Below, in pieces: positions 25,517-34,075 of a DNA stretch of 64,000 nt. Within the stretch, counting starts at the first letter, position 1, and each line of letters opens with the position of its first letter. The notes beneath the pieces were generated by a model. It saw only the letters and a list, made by a program, of their open reading frames with translations, did not search any database and was not told the DNA's origin. Source of the stretch: Planococcus lenghuensis (GTDB lineage: Bacteria; Bacillota; Bacilli; Bacillales_A; Planococcaceae); assembly GCF_001999905.1 (NCBI RefSeq), contig NZ_CP019640.1, positions 3,266,001-3,330,000 on the forward strand, read 5' to 3'. The translations under genes and the position numbers were made by a program.

Positions 25517-26511
25517 TCGTTAATCCCCCTTCTCGCAATCCACACGAAGAAAGGAGCTCCGATGGCCGCTGTCATGACGCCGACAGGAACTTCCGCCGGC
25601 ATGATAATGTACCGGGCACCGATATCCGCCGCAAGCAGCAGCAGTGCACCGAGAATCGCACTGTACGGGATGACCCAGCGGTAATCGATACCGACAAGCC
25701 AGCGGGCAATGTGCGGAATGATGATGCCGACAAATCCGATCGGCCCGGCTACTGCCACGGAACCGCCGGCGAGCAGGACGACGATCACTGCGCCGAACAG
25801 CTTAACGAATACCGTCCGCTGTCCAAGCCCGGTCGCCAGATCCTCCCCCATCGCCAGCACGTTCATCTGCCTGCCCATCAGCAATGCGAACAGAAGACCC
25901 GCTGCCAAGTACGGCAGTACAGCCAGCAGCAATTCAAGATCCCGGCCTTCAATCGAGCCGGCGAGCCAGAACAGCACCTGATCAAGCGCCCGCTCATCAA
26001 GTGTCAGCATGCCTTGGGTCAAGGAAGAGAACAAAGCCGCGACCGCTGCTCCGGCGAGTGTCAGCCTGATCGGCGTCAGCCCGTCACGCCCCATCGAGCC
26101 GCAAATATAGACAACCGCCGCTGCAAGCGCTGCACCAGTGAATGCAAGCCATGTAAAGGCGTTCAATGACGCCACGCCAAAAAAGGAAATGCCCAGAACA
26201 ACAAAGAAGCTGGCCCCTGCGTTGATGCCGAAAATGCTTGGAGACGCCAGCGGATTTTTCGTGAGACCCTGCATGATGGTTCCTGCCACCGCTAAGCTCG
26301 CCCCCACTGCAGCTGCGATGAAAGCCCGCGGAATCCGGCTATCTCTTATAATGATATGTTCATTTGACTGATCAAACCGGTAGATGGAATCGATGACCAT
26401 GCGCGACGACACATCGGTAAGGCCGAATATGATGCTCGCCCAGATCAGCACAAGCACAAGCAATAGTCCGGCTGCAATTCCGCCTATTCTGAATGGATTC
26501 GTTGAAATCAT
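25513..26511 (-). CDS. Ferric siderophore ABC transporter permease (FecCD family)
   Basis: Second FecCD membrane subunit, about 332 residues, first gene of the operon. It has SRIPRAFIAAAVGASLAVAG near 58, GLTKNPLASPSIFGI near 82, GPIGFVGIIIPHIARW near 257 and a C-terminal GAPFFVWIARR. The ATG at 26511 (MISTNPF) follows AAGGAAGG; the longest frame starts at a TTG inside the promoter region and is rejected. Transcription starts from a promoter with an overlapping Fur box, so the operon should be induced by iron limitation. Confidence 0.94.
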   Translation of the reverse strand: MISTNPFRIGGIAAGLLLVLVLIWASIIFGLTDVSSRMVIDSIYRFDQSNEHIIIRDSRIPRAFIAAAVGASLAVAGTIMQGLTKNPLASPSIFGINAGASFFVVLGISFFGVASLNAFTWLAFTGAALAAAVVYICGSMGRDGLTPIRLTLAGAAVAALFSSLTQGMLTLDERALDQVLFWLAGSIEGRDLELLLAVLPYLAAGLLFALLMGRQMNVLAMGEDLATGLGQRTVFVKLFGAVIVVLLAGGSVAVAGPIGFVGIIIPHIARWLVGIDYRWVIPYSAILGALLLLAADIGARYIIMPAEVPVGVMTAAIGAPFFVWIARRGINE

Positions 26512-26566
26512 GGTGGCTGCCTTCCTTAATTCGTACTTGCAATTTTCTATAGTCAATTCTCATTTC

Positions 26567-26595
26567 AGACTAATGTAATTGATAATCATTGTCAA
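26567..26595 (-). promoter_or_regulatory. Promoter with overlapping Fur box (permease operon)
   Basis: Minus-strand TTGACA (complement 26590-26595), 17-bp spacer, TAGTCT (complement 26567-26572). The Fur box at 26579-26595 reads TGATAAT-C-ATTGTCA, one mismatch from the 7-1-7 consensus, and covers the -35 element and spacer. Confidence 0.85.
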
Positions 26596-26643
26596 TAAAC
26601 TTCCTGAATGCTATCACTACAATAATTCATTTTTTGAAAAATG

Positions 26644-26672
26644 TTGACTTTTCTACTGAGAGCCATTATCAT
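26644..26672 (+). promoter_or_regulatory. Promoter of the siderophore-binding protein gene
   Basis: TTGACT (26644-26649), 17-bp spacer, TATCAT (26667-26672). The start of transcription would fall at the second Fur box. Confidence 0.75.
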
Positions 26673-26683
26673 TTGTGATGAAA

Positions 26684-26700
26684 TTGAAAATCATTATCAA
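26684..26700. promoter_or_regulatory. Fur box before the binding protein gene
   Basis: TGAAAAT-C-ATTATCA, one mismatch from the 7-1-7 Fur consensus, flanked by the symmetric TT and AA. Confidence 0.85.
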
Positions 26701-26721
26701 TGATTGAGGAGGAATTACATA

Positions 26722-27687
26722 ATGCTGAAACACCCTGTACTGCTGCTCACTCTGCTCGCCTCCTTTGTGCTCACGCTGGCCGGATGCGGCGCGGAAGAAG
26801 AAGCAGCGGCACCTGAAACTGGAACGGAAGCTGAAACTGCCTATACAGTTGAACATGCAATGGGCTCCACCACAATCGAGGGTACCCCTGAAAAAGTTGT
26901 TGTCCTGACAAACCATGGTACGGAAGCACTGCTTTCAATGGGTATTACACCGGTCGGCGCCGTTCAATCCTGGACAGGCGACCCATGGTATGACCACATC
27001 ACTGATGAAATGGAAGGCGTTGAAGTCGTCGGTACGGAAAGCGATATCTCCCTTGAAGCGATCGCCGCCCTCGATCCCGACCTTATCATCGGCAATAAAA
27101 TGCGCCAGGAAGAGCATTACCAGGCGTTAACTGATATCGCTCCGACGGTTTTTGAAGAAACGCTGCGCGGCGACTGGAAAGTGAATTATGAATTGATCGC
27201 CCAAGCTGTGGGTCAGGAAGAAAAAGGCGCTGAAGTTCTCGCTGCCTATGACGAGCGCATTCGGAGTCTGAGCACTGAACTTGAAGAAGCCGGCAAACTC
27301 GATACAAAAGTTTCGATGGTACGGTTCATGCCGGATGATGTCCGCATCTACCATAAAGATTCCTTCTCGGGTATTATCCTTGATGAAATCGGACTCGCCC
27401 GCCCGGAATCCCAGGACGTCCCTGATTTCGCTGCCAAAGGGGTAACGAAAGAACGGGTGCCGGAGATGGACGGCGACGTCATCTTCTACTTCACGTATGA
27501 ACCGGCTGAAGGCGGCGGCCAGCAAGTCGAAGATGAGTGGATAAATGACCCGCTTTGGAATAACCTTGAAGCCGTCAAAGCCGGGAATGCCTATGAAGTG
27601 AGCGACACGATCTGGAATACGGCAGGCGGCGTGAAAGCAGCCAACCTTATGCTCGATGATCTGGAAGCTAAACTATTAAGTGAATAA
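26722..27687 (+). CDS. Iron-siderophore ABC transporter substrate-binding lipoprotein
   Basis: Extracytoplasmic binding protein of the FecB/FhuD type, 321 residues, feeding the divergently encoded permeases. The signal peptide ends in the lipobox LAGC with the lipidated Cys at residue 22, followed by a Glu/Ala linker. TPEKVVVLTNHGTEALLSMG near 60 (two blocks) and SLEAIAALDPDLIIGNKM near 115 are the typical class III binding-protein blocks. GAGGAGG precedes the ATG at 26722; an in-frame TTG at 26704 overlaps that site. The ligand is a ferric siderophore by context, its type unknown. Confidence 0.95.
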   Translation: MLKHPVLLLTLLASFVLTLAGCGAEEEAAAPETGTEAETAYTVEHAMGSTTIEGTPEKVVVLTNHGTEALLSMGITPVGAVQSWTGDPWYDHITDEMEGVEVVGTESDISLEAIAALDPDLIIGNKMRQEEHYQALTDIAPTVFEETLRGDWKVNYELIAQAVGQEEKGAEVLAAYDERIRSLSTELEEAGKLDTKVSMVRFMPDDVRIYHKDSFSGIILDEIGLARPESQDVPDFAAKGVTKERVPEMDGDVIFYFTYEPAEGGGQQVEDEWINDPLWNNLEAVKAGNAYEVSDTIWNTAGGVKAANLMLDDLEAKLLSE

Positions 27688-27706
27688 TAATCTTTCCTGT
27701 TGAAAT

Positions 27707-27740
27707 CCCCCGGAGCTTTTCTCGCTCCGGGGAATTCTTT
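27707..27740 (+). terminator. Terminator after the siderophore-binding protein gene
   Basis: Stem ccccggag / ctccgggg followed by AATTCTTT. Confidence 0.8.
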
Positions 27741-28320
27741 ATGTGCCGCTTTCGATTTCCACGCGTTATTTCTCGTTTCTACGCTTTATCAAGTTTTAGG
27801 AAGAGCGCAGACACTTTATTGATCATTCTGTTTTGGAGTCATCGGATTCCACATTGACAACCTCCCCTGTTTTGCGCTTTTCGGTAACTTCTTATTATAG
27901 ACTCTTGCCAGGTCGCTGCATCTTCCACTTCCCTTTTCCGTTCTCTCCCGTGACGCGTTTTTTAAACTGTTTAAATTTTTCCGCTCGCCTCTTCCCTTGC
28001 CCCAACTGAATTTAAGCGACTTACGGCGTTTATTGGACAATAAAAACGCTTCCAAAAGAGGTCCGCTTATTATATACTGAATAATATAACATTTAATAAA
28101 TATTAAACGTTTTAAATCAACTGTATAGAAAGGGAGTTATGGATGAAGATTTTCAGGGTAACCATTTCCAAATTATCGACTCATATCACATCCCATCATC
28201 ATCCCTCATAGGCCGACCGCTGCCGTTCATTCACCTCTGAAGCTGGCCTGTATGGCCAGTGTCCCCTGTCCCTGACGTCAAGAGAGAACCACCAATCTGA
28301 AACTCAGGAGTGAATCCACA
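27741..28320. other. Long leader and intergenic region before the first peptide-binding gene
   Basis: About 580 bp. The first 330 bp hold nothing I can support (one weak minus-strand frame of 79 codons without a ribosome binding site). From 28071 a block TATATACTGAATA marks a probable -10 region and is repeated at 31964 before the paralogous gene. A short ORF with a good ribosome binding site follows at 28143, then a small hairpin (ctggcc / ggccag near 28243-28259). Confidence 0.5.
28143..28211 (+). CDS. Short leader ORF (22 aa) before a peptide-binding gene
   Basis: Reads MKIFRVTISKLSTHITSHHH then PS and stop, with AAAGGGAG six bases before the ATG. It sits 110 bp before the lipoprotein start and about 60 nt after the presumed transcription start. 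A similarly placed ORF of 21 codons, also ending PS, precedes the paralogous gene. It may be a leader peptide; translation is not proven. Confidence 0.4.
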   Translation: MKIFRVTISKLSTHITSHHHPS

Positions 28321-29922
28321 ATGAAAAACAGGCGAAAAAAACTGACCTTAACAACGATGTCGTTAGCCGCACTGACTCTTGCCGCATGTTCAAGTGAGGA
28401 TGCGGGAGGCGCGGAAGAAGCACTGGAAGCGCAGGAGACCTTCATTTTTGCGCGCGGCGGTGATGCCGTGTCCCTCGATCCTGCGGAAGTGACAGACACC
28501 GAATCGGAAAACGTTTCCCAAAGCATTTTGGAAACATTGACGACGTTTGAAGAAGGCACTACAGAAGTCGCTCCGATGCTCGCAACAGACTGGGAAGTGT
28601 CTGAAGATGGCTTGACGTATACGTTTGAGCTCCGGGAAGATGTGCTGTTCCACGACGGGACCGAATTTACAGCAGAAGATGTCGTTTATAATTTCGAGCG
28701 CTGGGCAGCCGGCGATGCGGACAGCTTCCCGATGTACGGCAACGTGTTCGGCGGTTTTGAAGGGGACGAATCCCATGACTTCGCTTCTGTTGAAGCGATT
28801 GATGAGAATACCGTTGAATTCAACTTAACGAAGACACAGCCGACGTTCCTGAAAGATTTGGCCTTGACACCGTTCTCCATTTCAAGTCCGGAAGCGATTG
28901 AAGAGTTCGGTGCGGAATACGGCAGCAACCCGGTCGGCACCGGTCCGTTCATCTTTGGGGAATGGCAGCGCAACGACCGCATCGTGCTGAATGCGTTTGA
29001 AGATTACTGGCTTGAGGATCACCCGAAAGTAAGCCAAGTTATCTTCCGGACCATCCCTGAAAACTCAGCCCGCCTGAATTCACTTCTAAGCGGTGAAGTC
29101 GACATGATCAATGGCGTGGACCCGGAAAACTACGAGACCATCGAAGAGAATCCCGACTTGAAGTTGCTCTCGCGGCCGCCGCTCAATATCGGTTATCTCG
29201 GCCTCACTGTGACACGAGAACCATTCGACAATCCGCTCGTCCGGCGGGCACTGAATCATGCAGTGGATAAAGAAGCGATGATTGAAGCATTCTTCGGAGG
29301 GCAGGCAATTCCGGCGAAGAACCCGATTCCGCCGGCAGTAGCCGGCTATAACGATGAACTTGAGCCTTATCCGTTTGATCCGGAAAAAGCGAAAGAGCTA
29401 CTCGCTGAAGCCGGCTACCCGGATGGCTTCGAAATGGAGTTGTACGCAATGCCCGTTGCCCGTCCGTATATGCCGGATGCCGGCCGGGTCGCTGAATACC
29501 TGCAGTCCAGCTTTGCGGATATCGGCGTAACAGCTGAAATCGTCACATTCGAATGGGCGACATATCTCGAGAAAGCGAAAAACGGAGAGGCGGATGCCTT
29601 CCTGCTCGGTTGGACCGGGACGAATGGTGACGCAGATGATTTCATCTATTCCCTATGGCATGGTGAAAACATCGGTTCCCTGAATTCCACTCAGTATGAC
29701 AATCCCGAACTGAATGCGATTCTCGAGGAAGCGCGGACCATTACCGACCAGGAACAGCGAAATGAACTGTATCGGGAAGCACAGGAAATCATGCATGAAG
29801 ATGCACCGATCATTCCGCTTGTCCATGCCTCCCCTGCCTTGGCCGCAAAAGAAAACGTCATTGGATTCGATCCGCATCCGACAGGCCGTGTGATCACCAC
29901 GACAATTGATTTCGAAGAATAA
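28321..29922 (+). CDS. Peptide ABC transporter substrate-binding lipoprotein (family 5), copy 1
   Basis: Extracytoplasmic solute-binding lipoprotein of 533 residues. The lipobox ALTLAAC places the lipidated Cys at 23. Family-5 signatures include FELREDVLFHDGTEFTAEDVVYNFER near 97-122 (two blocks), NPVGTGPF near 203 and PLVRRALNHAVDKEAM near 305. It closely resembles the second copy at 32174, and no permease or ATPase gene lies nearby, so it must work with a transporter encoded elsewhere. GGAGTG precedes the ATG. The gene is followed by an M20 peptidase, suggesting use of a peptide or N-acyl amino acid. Confidence 0.93.
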   Translation: MKNRRKKLTLTTMSLAALTLAACSSEDAGGAEEALEAQETFIFARGGDAVSLDPAEVTDTESENVSQSILETLTTFEEGTTEVAPMLATDWEVSEDGLTYTFELREDVLFHDGTEFTAEDVVYNFERWAAGDADSFPMYGNVFGGFEGDESHDFASVEAIDENTVEFNLTKTQPTFLKDLALTPFSISSPEAIEEFGAEYGSNPVGTGPFIFGEWQRNDRIVLNAFEDYWLEDHPKVSQVIFRTIPENSARLNSLLSGEVDMINGVDPENYETIEENPDLKLLSRPPLNIGYLGLTVTREPFDNPLVRRALNHAVDKEAMIEAFFGGQAIPAKNPIPPAVAGYNDELEPYPFDPEKAKELLAEAGYPDGFEMELYAMPVARPYMPDAGRVAEYLQSSFADIGVTAEIVTFEWATYLEKAKNGEADAFLLGWTGTNGDADDFIYSLWHGENIGSLNSTQYDNPELNAILEEARTITDQEQRNELYREAQEIMHEDAPIIPLVHASPALAAKENVIGFDPHPTGRVITTTIDFEE

Positions 29923-29935
29923 GAAGCACAGTGGC

Positions 29936-29956
29936 CAGGCGGGTACCCACCCGCCT
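29936..29956 (+). terminator. Hairpin between binding protein and peptidase genes
   Basis: Stem ggcgggt / acccgcc near 29939-29955 followed by TGTTGCC. No real T-run, so it is more likely an mRNA processing or attenuating hairpin than a full terminator. Confidence 0.4.
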
Positions 29957-29984
29957 GTTGCCGTGAAAAAGGAGGAACTCTGCA

Positions 29985-31175
29985 TTGACACAGACAACTG
30001 AGGAACAGACTATTAAAAAAGCGTTCGATCAATTAGATAAGCTTTACCCGGAAATGGTGGAAATCCGCCGGGACCTGCACATGAATCCGGAACTGTCATT
30101 CCAAGAGCAGCGCACCCCCGCCTTCATCGCCAAGTATTTGAAAGACCTTGGCATCGAAGTTCAAACAAACGTCGGTGACGGCGGGGTTGTCGGCACGCTG
30201 CGGGGAGGAAAACCCGGCAAGACGATTGCTTTGCGTGCTGATTTTGATGCGTTGCCGATCGAAGACGAAAAAGAAGTGCCGTTCAAATCTCAAGTGCCAG
30301 GCGTGATGCATGCCTGCGGCCATGATATTCATACAGCTGCGCTGCTTGTGACAGCGAAGGTGCTGATCGGCATGAAAGAAGAAATTCCCGGGACTGTCGT
30401 GTTCCTGCACCAGCATGCCGAAGAGCTGGCTCCGGGTGGCGCAAAAGCGATGGTCGAAGATGGCTGCCTCGATGGTGTCGATGAAGTGTATGGCGCCCAT
30501 GTGGAAGTGAATTTCCCGGTCGGCCAGATCGCGGTCAATGATGGATACGTCCAAGCCTCTTCTGACGCGTTTGACATCACGATCCACGGGAAAGGCGGCC
30601 ATGGGGCTGAACCGCATCGCAGCGTCGATCCGCTTGTGATCGGCAGCCATCTCGTCGTGGACCTGCAGCATATCGTCAGCCGCCGGGTCGATCCGCTGAA
30701 ACCCGCCCTTATCACAATCGGCGCGTTCAATAGTGGGGATGCCCATAACATCATCCCGGATAAGGCGTTTCTGAAAGGTACTGCCCGCACATATGATCAG
30801 GATGTGCGGCGGCAGGTTGAAGATGAACTGAAGCTCATCGTTCGGCACACCGCAGAAAAATACAGAGCGAAAATCGATGTGGATTTTACCCACGGCTACA
30901 TTTCACTTTACAATCATCCGAAAGAAACGGCATTCATCAAAGAGCGATCGGAAGAAATCGTCGGTAAAGACAATGTCGTCATTAAGCCGCCGGATATGGG
31001 CGGTGAGGATTTCGCTTATTATGTCGATAAAGTACCCGGTTCATTCTTTTGGGTCGGCGGCGGAAATCCCGAAATTGATGCAATTTATCCGCATCACCAT
31101 CCGAAATTCGATGTTGACGAGAAATCCATGCTGCTGACAGGTAAAGTGTTCGCCTCTGCAGTCCTGAACAGCTGA
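29985..31175 (+). CDS. M20 family metallopeptidase/amidohydrolase
   Basis: Cytosolic zinc-type hydrolase of 396 residues, related to N-acyl-amino-acid amidohydrolases and hippurate hydrolases. Metal-binding blocks are MHACGHDIHTA near 105, HQHAEELAPGGA near 140, the dimerisation-domain IHGKGGHGAEPH near 200 and PDMGGEDFAYY near 335. The start is TTG at 29985 with GGAGGA eight bases upstream. It probably hydrolyses the compound bound by the neighbouring lipoproteins (inference). It lies 62 bp after copy 1 and 74 bp before the regulator gene. Confidence 0.92.
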   Translation: MTQTTEEQTIKKAFDQLDKLYPEMVEIRRDLHMNPELSFQEQRTPAFIAKYLKDLGIEVQTNVGDGGVVGTLRGGKPGKTIALRADFDALPIEDEKEVPFKSQVPGVMHACGHDIHTAALLVTAKVLIGMKEEIPGTVVFLHQHAEELAPGGAKAMVEDGCLDGVDEVYGAHVEVNFPVGQIAVNDGYVQASSDAFDITIHGKGGHGAEPHRSVDPLVIGSHLVVDLQHIVSRRVDPLKPALITIGAFNSGDAHNIIPDKAFLKGTARTYDQDVRRQVEDELKLIVRHTAEKYRAKIDVDFTHGYISLYNHPKETAFIKERSEEIVGKDNVVIKPPDMGGEDFAYYVDKVPGSFFWVGGGNPEIDAIYPHHHPKFDVDEKSMLLTGKVFASAVLNS

Positions 31176-31249
31176 ACCACTCGCATGCCACTTTCAGCGG
31201 AATTTAGTTTATGATAATAATAGAAGCTGATAGTAAAGGTGGGATGGCC

Positions 31250-31798
31250 ATGAACGATAAATTCAAAGAAGCGAGAGAACGGATCATCGATCAAAACTCA
31301 GAGAGCCAGACACTGTTCGGCATGTCGCCCACTGTCCGGCGTCTGATGTCGGTCATGTACTATAATGAAAAACCCATGACACTGGATGAGATGACCGAGA
31401 TGCTCGGCATGAGCAAAGCGAGCATGAGCAACGCCGTCCGTGAGCTCGACGAGATGGGCCTTGTTGAGAAAGTGTGGCGCAAAGGCGAACGCAAAGACCT
31501 GTACCGGGTGGAGGAAGATAATTACGAGAGCTTCTTCAAGTATTTTGGCTATCACTGGCGGAAAGTACTGACACCCAAAAAGAGTTCACTCCGAAAATCG
31601 ATCAGCGAGCTGAACGATTTGAAAGCAGCCGGTGATCTGGATGCGGAAACGGCAGAACAGATCGACAAGGATCTCTTAAAACTTGAAGCGGGGCTTGAGT
31701 ATTATGACTGGCTCAGCCGACTTGTGGATTCTTTTGAATCGCATGAGATTTTTGATTATATTCCTAAAAAACCGGCCGGGGAAAAAATTCCGGAATAA
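31250..31798 (+). CDS. GbsR/MarR-type transcriptional regulator
   Basis: DNA-binding regulator of 182 residues of the GbsR family, which in B. subtilis controls choline uptake and glycine betaine synthesis. A winged helix-turn-helix at residues 30-85 includes MTLDEMTEMLGMSKASMSNAVRELDEMGLVEKVW (in two blocks), followed by a helical C-terminal effector/dimer part. The ATG at 31250 follows GGTGGG; an ATG two codons earlier is too near. It lies between two paralogous binding-protein genes and is their likely regulator; the TATATACTGAATA blocks at 28071 and 31964 may be part of its target (inference). Confidence 0.85.
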   Translation: MNDKFKEARERIIDQNSESQTLFGMSPTVRRLMSVMYYNEKPMTLDEMTEMLGMSKASMSNAVRELDEMGLVEKVWRKGERKDLYRVEEDNYESFFKYFGYHWRKVLTPKKSSLRKSISELNDLKAAGDLDAETAEQIDKDLLKLEAGLEYYDWLSRLVDSFESHEIFDYIPKKPAGEKIPE

Positions 31799-31807
31799 TC
31801 CTGCTGC

Positions 31808-31836
31808 AAGGCGCCGAAACTTTGGCGCCTTTTTGT
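31808..31836 (+). terminator. Terminator after the GbsR-type gene
   Basis: Stem aggcgcc / ggcgcct followed by TTTTTGTTTT. Confidence 0.9.
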
Positions 31837-32033
31837 TTTGCGCACTTTTTGCATCGTCTGTCGGGAGTTATCGAAATAAGCTTATTCTACGCTGTTCTTC
31901 TCCTATGATCTTTGAATATCTTCTATAAAAAACAGAAATTTCATTTAAATGTACTTTTTTTGCTATATACTGAATACTGTGACGTTCAACTTATTGGATG
32001 GACAATTTAAGTAAAAACCCAGGAGGTGTTTGC

Positions 32034-32099
32034 GTGCAGATCAAGAGAAAACGATTCCTTATTCCATTAGAAGTTCCGATTCCCCGCTCTCCCTCGTAA
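32034..32099 (+). CDS. Short leader ORF (21 aa) before the second peptide-binding gene
   Basis: GTG-started ORF reading MQIKRKRFLIPLEVPIPRSP then S and stop, with a perfect AGGAGGTG before it. It lies 75 bp before the lipoprotein start and 58 nt after the repeated TATATACTGAATA block, mirroring the layout at 28143. The peptide sequence itself is not conserved apart from the end PS. Confidence 0.45.
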   Translation: MQIKRKRFLIPLEVPIPRSPS

Positions 32100-32173
32100 T
32101 GCAATTGCACTTCATTCATAAAATCTTATAACTGCCTAAGGATGATATTCTTATAATTGGAGTGAAGCCTGCA

Positions 32174-33772
32174 ATGAATAAAAAACAGATTACCTCTATC
32201 TTAATCGCTTTACCTTTATCCACCTTTCTTCTTTCCGCTTGTTCCGGCAATGAAGCAGCAGATCCCGGGGCTGATGGAACTACCCAGGATATTTTTGTGT
32301 TTGCCCGCGGAGGGGATGCCGTGTCCCTTGATCCATCGGAGGTGACCGATGGCGAATCGGAAAATGTGGCCCAGAGCATCCTGGAAACGCTGACCACATT
32401 CACCGAAGGCGGGACGACTGTCGAGCCATTGCTTGCAACTAACTGGACCGAGTCAGAGGATTCGCTGACGTACACTTTTGAACTTCGGGAAGGCGTGAAG
32501 TTCCATGACGGAACGGACTTTACTGCAGAAGACGTCGTCTATAATTTCGAACGCTGGATGAACGGCAACGGCCAAAGCGCGCCGATGTACGGCAACGTTT
32601 TTGGCGGCTATGAAGGAGACGAAACTCATGATTTCGCTTCCATCGAAGCCATCGATGAATACACGGTTGAGTTTACATTGAACTCACCGCAACCGACATT
32701 TCTGAAAGACTTGGCTCTGACTCCATTCTCCATTTCGAGTCCGGAAGCGATCGAGGAATTCGGCGAAGACTATCGAAGCAACCCGGTCGGCACCGGCCCA
32801 TTCGTCTTTGAGGAGTGGCAGCGCAACGACCGCATCATGCTGAATGCGTTTGAAGATTACTGGCTTGAGGACCACCCGAAATTGGAGCAAGTCATTTTTC
32901 GAACCATCCCGGAAAACTCCGCCCGAATGAATGCGCTATTGAGCGGCGAAGTGGATATGATTGCCGGTGTGGATCCTGAAAATATTGAACAGATTAAAGA
33001 AAATCCGGAGCTGGAACTGTACTCGCGACCACCGCTTAATCTCGGCTATCTTGGAATGACGGTGACACATGAACCGTTCGATGATCCGCTCGTGCGCCGG
33101 GCGCTCAGCCATGCCGTTGATAAAGAAGCAATGATTGAAGCTTTCTTTGGCGGTCAGGCGATCCCGGCAAAGAATCCGATTCCGCCGGCTGTTGAAGGGT
33201 ATAATGACGACATCGAACCTTACCCGTATGATCCTGAAAAAGCGAAAGAAATGCTTGCAGAAGCCGGTTATCCGGATGGCTTCGAAATGGAATTATGGGC
33301 CATGCCGGTGTCCCGGCCTTATATGCCGGATGCAGCAAATGTAGCGGAATACCTGCAGTCCAGTTTTGCTGATATCGGCATCACCGCTGAAATTGTGACA
33401 TATGAATGGGCTACGTATATTGAAAAAGCAATCGACGGTGAAGCAGATGCCTTCCTTCTTGGTTGGACCGGAATGAACGGGGATGCAGATAACTTCTTAT
33501 ATACGCTGTGGCATGGCAGTAACATCGGAGCGACAAATTCAACACAGTATGATAACCCGGAACTGAATGCCATACTGGATAAAGCGCGCACGATTACAGA
33601 CTCAGAACAACGCAACGAACTGTACCGGCAAGCCCAGGAAATCATGCACGAGGATCCGCCTGTCATTCCGCTTGTCCATACATCGCCTTCTCTTGCAGGG
33701 AAAGATAATATCACCGGATTTGATCCGCATCCGACAGGGCGGGTGATAACGACAACTATCGATTTTGAATAA
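32174..33772 (+). CDS. Peptide ABC transporter substrate-binding lipoprotein (family 5), copy 2
   Basis: Paralogue of the 28321 gene, 532 residues, very similar along its whole length (for example identical runs around NPVGTGPF and RRAL-HAVDKEAMIEAFFGGQ). The signal peptide ends LLSAC, lipid Cys at 23. The ATG at 32174 follows GGAGTG by nine bases; a GTG at 32162 overlaps that site. No transport partners are nearby. It has its own leader and terminator, so it can be expressed independently of copy 1. The divergence outside the mature domain is greatest in the signal peptide. Confidence 0.93.
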   Translation: MNKKQITSILIALPLSTFLLSACSGNEAADPGADGTTQDIFVFARGGDAVSLDPSEVTDGESENVAQSILETLTTFTEGGTTVEPLLATNWTESEDSLTYTFELREGVKFHDGTDFTAEDVVYNFERWMNGNGQSAPMYGNVFGGYEGDETHDFASIEAIDEYTVEFTLNSPQPTFLKDLALTPFSISSPEAIEEFGEDYRSNPVGTGPFVFEEWQRNDRIMLNAFEDYWLEDHPKLEQVIFRTIPENSARMNALLSGEVDMIAGVDPENIEQIKENPELELYSRPPLNLGYLGMTVTHEPFDDPLVRRALSHAVDKEAMIEAFFGGQAIPAKNPIPPAVEGYNDDIEPYPYDPEKAKEMLAEAGYPDGFEMELWAMPVSRPYMPDAANVAEYLQSSFADIGITAEIVTYEWATYIEKAIDGEADAFLLGWTGMNGDADNFLYTLWHGSNIGATNSTQYDNPELNAILDKARTITDSEQRNELYRQAQEIMHEDPPVIPLVHTSPSLAGKDNITGFDPHPTGRVITTTIDFE

Positions 33773-33780
33773 TCATATAT

Positions 33781-33815
33781 AAAAAGGATGGAGTAAAACG
33801 CTCCATCCTTTTTAT
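33781..33815 (+). terminator. Terminator after binding-protein copy 2
   Basis: Stem aaaaaggatggag / ctccatccttttt with the T-run forming part of the stem. Confidence 0.9.
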
Positions 33816-34056
33816 CAGCCAAATTTCTTTTCAAGCCGTACCATCAAATCCTCTGCCATTTCTTCTAAAAATGAATGATTCACATTCTGAAAAAACTTCA
33901 GAACGACTTCATGGCCGGCACCATCTTCAGTTAAATAGCTGAAGTACTGCTTCTGCCCATTGATCGATACTGATCGATACGACTACATCGTGTTCCCCGT
34001 GCATCAGCAGAATCAGTGAGTTGCCCTTGTTCTTGCTAGTCGGATCATTCTTTTAT
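33815..34056 (-). pseudogene. Fragment of an alpha/beta hydrolase with a 10-bp duplication
   Basis: On the minus strand a frame reads NSLILLMHGEHDVVVSI, then after a frame change QKQYFSYLTEDGAGHEVVLKFF and NHSFLEEMAEDLMVRLEKKFG and stop. These are the C-terminal Asp and His blocks of alpha/beta hydrolases. The frame break coincides with a tandem duplication of TGATCGATAC at 33961-33980; removing one copy restores the frame (VVVSINGQKQYF). The 5' part is missing, with an in-frame stop near 34056. Confidence 0.75.
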
Positions 34057-34075
34057 CACCGCCTCTTTTTCTCCT

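Noticed and set aside
27816-28055. 79-codon minus-strand frame in the region before the peptide-binding gene
   Set aside because: No ribosome binding site, no similarity to a family, strongly basic low-complexity composition.
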